NCBI GenBank assembly: GCA_026419405.1
Contig: JANZZL010000129.1
Coordinates: 1 to 45,993, forward strand
From: Paracoccaceae bacterium
Lineage (GTDB): Bacteria; Pseudomonadota; Alphaproteobacteria; Rhodobacterales; Rhodobacteraceae
Length of the DNA: 45,993 bases
Reading direction: 5' to 3'
Both the position numbers and the translations under genes were made by a program. Position 1 is the first letter of the stretch; every line of letters starts with the position of its first letter. The notes under the pieces were generated by a model. It worked only from the letters and a program-made list of their open reading frames with translations. It searched no databases and had not been told where the DNA came from. Below, in pieces: positions 41,693 through 45,993 of the stretch.

Positions 41693-42060
41693 CTATGCGC
41701 CGGCAAGGGGGCCCTCGGCAAGGGCACAGGTGGCCAGCCTGTCGGGAGAGACTGCGCGGGGGGCGAGCAGGCGCGCCCCGGGCCCTGCGGCGGCCAGGGC
41801 GGCGCCTCGGCGGCACTGCCCGCCCCGGTCGCGGCGCGGCTCGCCGCCGAGCTCGTCGGCGTCGGCTGCGCCGCCAGCGCCGCGCGGGGCAGCGCAACGA
41901 GCGGCAGGCCGAGTTCGGCGGCCAGCGGCGCGAGCGCGGCGGCGCGCGCTGCGGGTGTGGCGAGGGGGGCGGGCCGCCGCCCGCCTGCGGCCGCGGCGAG
42001 CGCGCCGGCATAGCTTGCGGCCGTGGCCCGGGTCGAGCCGCCGAAGCCTGCGACGATCAC
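41693..42060 (-). pseudogene. cobE: cobE, frameshifted (CbiG C-terminal-like)
   Basis: From a GTG at 42060, overlapping the cobL stop as GTGA, the frame encodes a CobE-like start (Val-Ile-Val-Ala-Gly-Phe-Gly, then Ala-Glu-Leu-Gly-Leu-Pro-Leu and Gln-Pro-Thr-Pro-Thr-Ser-Ser). After Glu85 (41806-41808) CobE-like sequence continues only in the next frame ([10 protein letters not shown], then Leu-Ala-Thr-Cys-Ala) to a TAG at 41693-41695. The total of 368 bases is one short of a multiple of three, so one base is missing near 41803-41805. This may be a sequencing deletion in a GC-rich run or a real mutation. CobE resembles the C-terminal domain of CbiG and is needed in the aerobic pathway of some bacteria. 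Confidence 0.82.
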
Positions 42061-43256
42061 AGCGTGACGCTCCACTGCACGACGGGGCGCGCCGGTGCCC
42101 AGCCGGTGCGACGCCCCAGCGGCGCGGCCTCGGCCAGCGCGATGCGCAGAAGCCGCCCGCCGTGGGCGGCCTGCGCCGCGATCAGCAGCGCCTCGGTCTC
42201 GAGCGTGACCGCATGCGCGACCAGGCGCGTCCCGGGGGCGAGAACCGCCCGGAGCGCCTCGAGCAGCGCGGCCGACATCCCGCCGCCGACGAAGACCGCC
42301 TGCGGTGCGGGCAGTCCGGCGAGCGCCGCGGGCGCCCGCCCCTCGATGACCGCCAGACGGTCGGCGCCGAGTGCTGCCGCATTGGCGCGGATGCGTGCCG
42401 CCCGCGCGGCCTCGGCCTCGATCGCCACGGCCTCGGTCGCCGGATGGGCGAGCAGCCATTCGATCGCGACCGACCCCGAGCCCGCCCCGATGTCCCACAG
42501 CCGTTCCCCCGGCCGCGGGGCGAGCGCGGCGAGCGTCAGCGCGCGCATCGGCGCCTTGGTGATCTGCCCGTCGTGGTCGAAGAGGTCGTCGGGCAGGCCG
42601 GGCGTGCGCGGCAAGGCCCAGCCCTCGCCCGCGACCTCGACCCCCGCCGCCACGGGATGCGCGATGTCGGCCAGGTCGAAGAGCCCTGCCGTCGCCTGCC
42701 GCAGCCGCTCGCGCGGGCCCCCCAGGGCCTCGAGCACCGTCAGGCGGCTGCCGCCGAAGCCCCAGGCGGTCAGCGCGCGGGCCAGCTCGGCGACCGCTGC
42801 CCCGTCGCGCAGCAGGACGAGCGCGCGCTGGCCGGGGACGAGATGCGGCCGCAGACGGGCGAGCGGCGCCGCGTGCAGGCCGAGGCAGGCGGTCGTCTCG
42901 AGTGGCCAGCCCAGCCGCGCGGCGGCAAGCGCGAAGGTCGAGGGCGCGGGCAGCGCCCGCCACTCTCCGGGGGCAAGATGCCGGGCAACGACCGACCCCG
43001 CGCCGAACCAGAACGGGTCGCCCGAGACGAGCATGGCCACGCGCCGCCCGCGCAGCGCGAGCAGCCGGGGGATGCCCTCGGCGAAGGGCGCGGGCCATTC
43101 CAGCCGCTCGGCGCCCGTCGCGGGCACCAGCGCAAGGTGCCGCGGCGGGCCCACGACGACCTCGGCCGCCTCGAGCGCGGCGCGGCTTGCCGGGGCGAGG
43201 CCCGCCGCGCCATCCTCGCCGATGCCGATGATCGTGAGCCAGGGGGTCTCAGCCAT
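42057..43256 (-). CDS. cobL: Precorrin-6B C5,15-methyltransferase (decarboxylating)
   Basis: A 399-residue bifunctional enzyme: an N-terminal CbiE-type tetrapyrrole methylase (about 1-200) and a C-terminal CbiT-type Rossmann methyltransferase with Asp-Ile-Gly-Ala-Gly-Ser-Gly-Ser near 250. It methylates C-5 and C-15 and decarboxylates the C-12 acetate, giving precorrin-8. Its ATG (43254-43256 on the complement) overlaps the cobK ATG, the two sharing the CATG at 43254-43257. Its own ribosome site, AGGA, falls within the first codons of cobK. cobL must be transcribed from within or beyond cobK, separately from cobHIJ unless antisense read-through spans cobK. Confidence 0.93.
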   Translation of the reverse strand: MAETPWLTIIGIGEDGAAGLAPASRAALEAAEVVVGPPRHLALVPATGAERLEWPAPFAEGIPRLLALRGRRVAMLVSGDPFWFGAGSVVARHLAPGEWRALPAPSTFALAAARLGWPLETTACLGLHAAPLARLRPHLVPGQRALVLLRDGAAVAELARALTAWGFGGSRLTVLEALGGPRERLRQATAGLFDLADIAHPVAAGVEVAGEGWALPRTPGLPDDLFDHDGQITKAPMRALTLAALAPRPGERLWDIGAGSGSVAIEWLLAHPATEAVAIEAEAARAARIRANAAALGADRLAVIEGRAPAALAGLPAPQAVFVGGGMSAALLEALRAVLAPGTRLVAHAVTLETEALLIAAQAAHGGRLLRIALAEAAPLGRRTGWAPARPVVQWSVTL

Positions 43257-44001
43257 GCCGCGCGTCCTGATCCTGGGGGGCACCACCGAAGCGAGCGCGC
43301 TTGCCGAGGCGCTCGCCGCGGCGCGCATCCCCGCCGTGCTGAGCTATGCCGGCCGGGTCGAGAACCCGCGGCCGCAGCCCGTGCCGGTGCGCACGGGCGG
43401 CTTCGGCGGGGCCGCGGGGCTTGCCGCCTGGCTGGCCGGCGAAGCGATCACGCATCTCGTCGATGCGACCCATCCCTTCGCCGCGACGATCAGCGCCCAT
43501 GCCGCCGCGGCGGCCAGGGCGGCGGGCGTGCCGCTGATCGCGCTCACCCGTGCGCCCTGGACCCCCGGTCCGGGCGATCGCTGGACGCGGGTGCCCGACC
43601 TCGCCGCCGCCGCCGCCGCCCTGGGCCATGCCCCGCAGCGGGTGTTCCTCGCGATCGGCCGGCAGGGACTGGGCGCCTTCGCCGCCGCGCCCCAGCACCA
43701 CTACCTCTGCCGCCTGGTCGATCCGCCCGCGGCACCCCTGCCGCTGCCCCGGGCCGAGGTCGTCATCGACCGCGGCCCGTTCAGCGAGGCAGGCGACCGC
43801 GCGCTGCTCACCGGGCACGCAATCACGGTGGTGGTGGCCAAGAACGCGGGCGGCACCGGGGCTGCGGCGAAGCTGGCCGCGGCGCGGGCGCTCGGGCTTC
43901 CCGTGATCATGGTCGATCGACCCGCGATGCCCGCGCGGCGCGAGGCAACCAGCCTGGCCGAGGTGCTCGCCTTCATTCATGGCGACGAACGGGGGGTGTA
44001 G
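43255..44001 (+). CDS. cobK: Precorrin-6A reductase, in reverse orientation
   Basis: A 248-residue NADPH-dependent reductase converting precorrin-6A to 6B. Family marks are Ile-Leu-Gly-Gly-Thr-Thr-Glu-Ala at residues 6-13, Asp-Ala-Thr-His-Pro-Phe-Ala near 70-76, and Val-Ala-Lys-Asn-Ala-Gly-Gly near 194-200. It is the only cob gene here on the plus strand. Its ATG at 43255 overlaps the cobL start codon head to head, and its last 25 bases overlap cobJ tail to tail. The ribosome site AGGGGG lies inside the cobL coding sequence, and any promoter must lie there too. Confidence 0.93.
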   Translation: MPRVLILGGTTEASALAEALAAARIPAVLSYAGRVENPRPQPVPVRTGGFGGAAGLAAWLAGEAITHLVDATHPFAATISAHAAAAARAAGVPLIALTRAPWTPGPGDRWTRVPDLAAAAAALGHAPQRVFLAIGRQGLGAFAAAPQHHYLCRLVDPPAAPLPLPRAEVVIDRGPFSEAGDRALLTGHAITVVVAKNAGGTGAAAKLAAARALGLPVIMVDRPAMPARREATSLAEVLAFIHGDERGV

Positions 44002-44726
44002 AGGCGCGGCCCCGCGGCGAGGTCGAGCACGCGCGAGCGCGCGCTGCCCACGATGACCAGGGTGCGCATGTCGGCCATCTCGGCCTGCGCCGCGCCGAGG
44101 CGCACGATCCGCAGCGTCTCCTCGGGCGTCGTGACGGCGCGCGCCAGCAGCACCGGCCGGTCCGGCCCGCAGAGGCCGCGCAGAAGGTCGAAGGCGCGGG
44201 CGAGGCCGTCGGGCCGGGCCCGCGAGCGGGGGTTGTAGAGCGCGATGACGAAATCGCCCTCGGCCGCGGCCCGCAGCCGCCGCTCGATCAGCGCCCAGGG
44301 CTTGAGGTTGTCGCTGAGGTTGATCGCGCAGAAATCGTGCCCGAGCGGCGCGCCCGCGGCGGCGGCGGCCGCGAGCATCGCCGTGACCCCGGGAAGCACC
44401 CGGATGTCGAGACCCCGCCAGGCAGGGGGGCCGGCCTCGAGCGCCTCGAAGACCGCGGCGGCCATGGCGAAGACCCCGGGATCGCCCGAGGAGACGACGG
44501 CGACCCGGCGCCCGGCGGCAGCCAGCGCAAGCGCGGTCTCGGCCCGGGCACGCTCCTCGCGATTGTCCGAGGCATGCCGCGCCTGCCCCGACCGCTCCGG
44601 CACCCGCGCGAGATAGGGCGCGTAGCCGACGAGATCCTCGGCCTCGGCCAGCGCGGCCGCGGCCGCCGCGGTCAGATGCTCGGGCCCGCCCGGCCCGAGC
44701 CCGACGACCGCCAGCCGACCGGTCAT
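43977..44726 (-). CDS. cobJ: Precorrin-3B C17-methyltransferase
   Basis: A 249-residue tetrapyrrole methylase that methylates C-17 of precorrin-3B with ring contraction to precorrin-4. Family features are Val-Gly-Leu-Gly-Pro-Gly at 8-13, Val-Ser-Ser-Gly-Asp-Pro-Gly-Val-Phe-Ala near 78-87, His-Asp-Phe-Cys-Ala-Ile-Asn-Leu-Ser-Asp near 130-139 and Tyr-Asn-Pro-Arg-Ser near 164-168. It needs CobG or CobZ to supply precorrin-3B; neither is in the window. The start overlaps the cobI stop and the end overlaps cobK. Confidence 0.93.
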   Translation of the reverse strand: MTGRLAVVGLGPGGPEHLTAAAAAALAEAEDLVGYAPYLARVPERSGQARHASDNREERARAETALALAAAGRRVAVVSSGDPGVFAMAAAVFEALEAGPPAWRGLDIRVLPGVTAMLAAAAAAGAPLGHDFCAINLSDNLKPWALIERRLRAAAEGDFVIALYNPRSRARPDGLARAFDLLRGLCGPDRPVLLARAVTTPEETLRIVRLGAAQAEMADMRTLVIVGSARSRVLDLAAGPRLYTPRSSP

Positions 44727-45451
44727 GGCCGCCGCCCCCGGCCGGGCAGGACCACGATCGAAAAATAGGGAGCCGCGCCTTGCGCCTGGGCCAGGGGAAC
44801 GACGCGCTGCTCGGGCATCTGCGCATGTTCGACCAGGAAGGCATCGGCGAGCCTTCCCGCCGCCGCCACTGCCGCCTGCACGCGCCCGAGGTTCCGCCCC
44901 ACCTTCATGACGACCGCCGCCTCGGCGCGGGCCAGCCGGGCCGTCAGCTCGGGTTCGGGCAGGGTGCCCGTCAGCACCGAGAGCGTGTCGTCGCCCCAGG
45001 TCACCGGCTCGCCCGTTGCCGTCCAGGCCCCCGACATCGCGGTGATGCCGGGCACGACCGCGACCGGAACGCGGCCCCGCAGCCGGACGTAGAGATGCAT
45101 GAACGAGCCGTAGAAGAACGGGTCGCCCTCGCAGAGCACCGCCACGTCCTCGCCCGCCGCCGCCAACGCGGCGAGGCGATCCGCCCAGTCGGCATAGAAC
45201 GGCGCCAGCGCCGCGTCATAGGCCGGATCGTCGCGGTCGATCTCGGTCGTGACCGGATACTCCATCGCATGCTCGACCGCATCCGGCCGGAGCATCCCCT
45301 CGACGATGCGCCGGGCGTGGCCCGGCCGGCCGCGCTTGCGGAAGAAGGCGACATGACGCGTTGCGCGCACCAGACGCTCGGCGCGCAGGCTCATCAGGTC
45401 GGCCGCGCCCGGGCCGAGCCCGACCCCGTGGACCGTGCCCGGCGCGCTCAT
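44723..45451 (-). CDS. cobI: Precorrin-2 C20-methyltransferase
   Basis: A 242-residue tetrapyrrole methylase converting precorrin-2 to precorrin-3A. It shows Gly-Val-Gly-Leu-Gly-Pro-Gly-Ala-Ala-Asp at 9-18, Cys-Glu-Gly-Asp-Pro-Phe-Phe-Tyr-Gly-Ser-Phe near 107-117, and Val-Pro-Gly-Ile-Thr-Ala-Met. The ATG at 45451 overlaps the cobH stop, and the next gene is cobJ with a four-base overlap. Confidence 0.93.
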   Translation of the reverse strand: MSAPGTVHGVGLGPGAADLMSLRAERLVRATRHVAFFRKRGRPGHARRIVEGMLRPDAVEHAMEYPVTTEIDRDDPAYDAALAPFYADWADRLAALAAAGEDVAVLCEGDPFFYGSFMHLYVRLRGRVPVAVVPGITAMSGAWTATGEPVTWGDDTLSVLTGTLPEPELTARLARAEAAVVMKVGRNLGRVQAAVAAAGRLADAFLVEHAQMPEQRVVPLAQAQGAAPYFSIVVLPGRGRRP

Positions 45452-45993
45452 TCGGCGCGGCTCGCGAGCGCGTTGACCGCGGCGACCGCGATCGCGCTGC
45501 CGCCGAGGCGCCCCTCGACGACCAGGCACGGGGCGGGCTGCGCCGCCCAGAGCGCAGCCTTGGATTCCGCCGCGCCGACGAAGCCCACGGGCACGCCGAT
45601 GATTGCGGCGGGGCGCGGGCAGGCCGGGTCCTCGAGCATGTTCAGCAGGTGAAAGAGCGCCGTCGGCGCGTTGCCGATGGCGACGACCGCGCCGCCGAGA
45701 TGCGGCCGCCAGAGCTCGACGGCCGCCGCCGACCGCGTGGTGCCAAGCCGCGCGGCGAGCTCGGGCACCTGCGGATCGCCAAGCGTGCAGAGCACGGCAT
45801 TCCCCGCCGGCAGGCGCGGGCGGGTGATGCCATGGGCGACCATCTGCGCATCGCAGAGGATCGGCGCGCCGCCGGCCAGCGCCGCCCGCCCCGCCGCCGC
45901 CATGCCCGGCGAGAAGCGGATGCGGGCGGCCAGCTCGACCATGCCCGCGGCATGGATCATGCGCACCGCCACCGGCTCCTCCTCGGCGTCGAA
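45448..45993 (-). CDS. cobH: Precorrin-8X methylmutase, N-terminus beyond window
   Basis: The C-terminal 181 residues of CobH, which moves the C-11 methyl to C-12 to give hydrogenobyrinic acid. The frame is open to the window edge (Phe-Asp-Ala-Glu-Glu-Glu-Pro-Val-Ala-Val-Arg-Met), matching the part of CobH that begins near residue 35, so some 30-35 residues lie outside. The catalytic His is in Ala-Gln-Met-Val-Ala-His-Gly. The substrate-binding Gly-Asn-Ala-Pro-Thr-Ala-Leu and Gly-Val-Pro-Val-Gly-Phe-Val-Gly-Ala-Ala-Glu-Ser-Lys are intact. A GTG at 45972 is not the true start. Confidence 0.92.
   Translation of the reverse strand, partial: FDAEEEPVAVRMIHAAGMVELAARIRFSPGMAAAGRAALAGGAPILCDAQMVAHGITRPRLPAGNAVLCTLGDPQVPELAARLGTTRSAAAVELWRPHLGGAVVAIGNAPTALFHLLNMLEDPACPRPAAIIGVPVGFVGAAESKAALWAAQPAPCLVVEGRLGGSAIAVAAVNALASRAE

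Noticed and set aside
45448-45993. Cobalamin riboswitch for the cob genes
   Set aside because: The upstream end of the operon lies outside the window, and no B12-box-like segment was seen before cobL or cobK.

Overview
The window is very GC-rich (roughly 70% or more, third codon positions mostly G or C) and almost fully coding. Gene content points to an aerobic alphaproteobacterium, most likely of the Rhodobacterales. The evidence is an Aap-type general amino-acid ABC transporter, the oxygen-dependent set of cobalamin genes including cobF and cobE, a HemP/imelysin iron locus, and dense operons with 4-base stop/start overlaps. The genus cannot be named from this sequence. The first 19 bases are the Tn5/Nextera mosaic-end sequence, so the left edge is a contig end carrying library adapter. 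The right edge cuts into cobH.

Left part (about 0.1-11.6 kb). On the minus strand are a YcaQ-like winged-helix DNA glycosylase and a dabB-dabA pair (energy-coupled inorganic-carbon uptake), divergent from a LysR gene. Next is a tight plus-strand arsenic operon, arsR-acr3-arsC-arsH, converging on an MgtA-type Mg2+ P-type ATPase.

Centre (about 11.9-31.7 kb). This is a 20-kb catabolic island. One minus-strand set holds an AroE-like dehydrogenase, an SDR, a GntR/FCD regulator, two more SDRs and aapJQMP. Divergent from it is a FOXRED1-like FAD oxidoreductase. A second minus-strand operon holds a ThDP enzyme, HyuA, HyuB, a class-I aminotransferase and a uronate dehydrogenase homologue, with a HpcH/HpaI aldolase upstream. 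Divergent from the aldolase is a tartronate-semialdehyde-reductase-like gene, followed by a convergent LysR gene. Two regulatory motifs tie the parts together. One, AAAG-N5-CTTTG, occurs upstream of the LysR gene, the ThDP-hyuAB operon and the SDR-aap operon. The other, a GntR-type palindrome, lies between the aldolase and reductase genes, with a half-site between the aroE-like and FOXRED1-like genes. The combination looks like uptake and breakdown of an amino-acid-like or cyclic-amide compound that ends in aldol cleavage and tartronate-semialdehyde reduction. The substrate cannot be read from the sequence, and this is the best candidate for an undescribed pathway.

Right part (about 31.7-46 kb). 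A coding-like stretch with no clean 3' end is followed by an iron/haem locus on the plus strand: hemP, imelysin, di-haem thiol-oxidoreductase-like protein, a second imelysin-like protein and a DUF1513 protein. A convergent palindromic gap separates it from the aerobic cobalamin genes, read on the minus strand as cobH(partial)-I-J, then L-E-M-B-A-F. cobK sits inside this set on the opposite strand. Its start codon overlaps that of cobL in the tetranucleotide CATG, and its tail overlaps cobJ. cobE carries a one-base frameshift.
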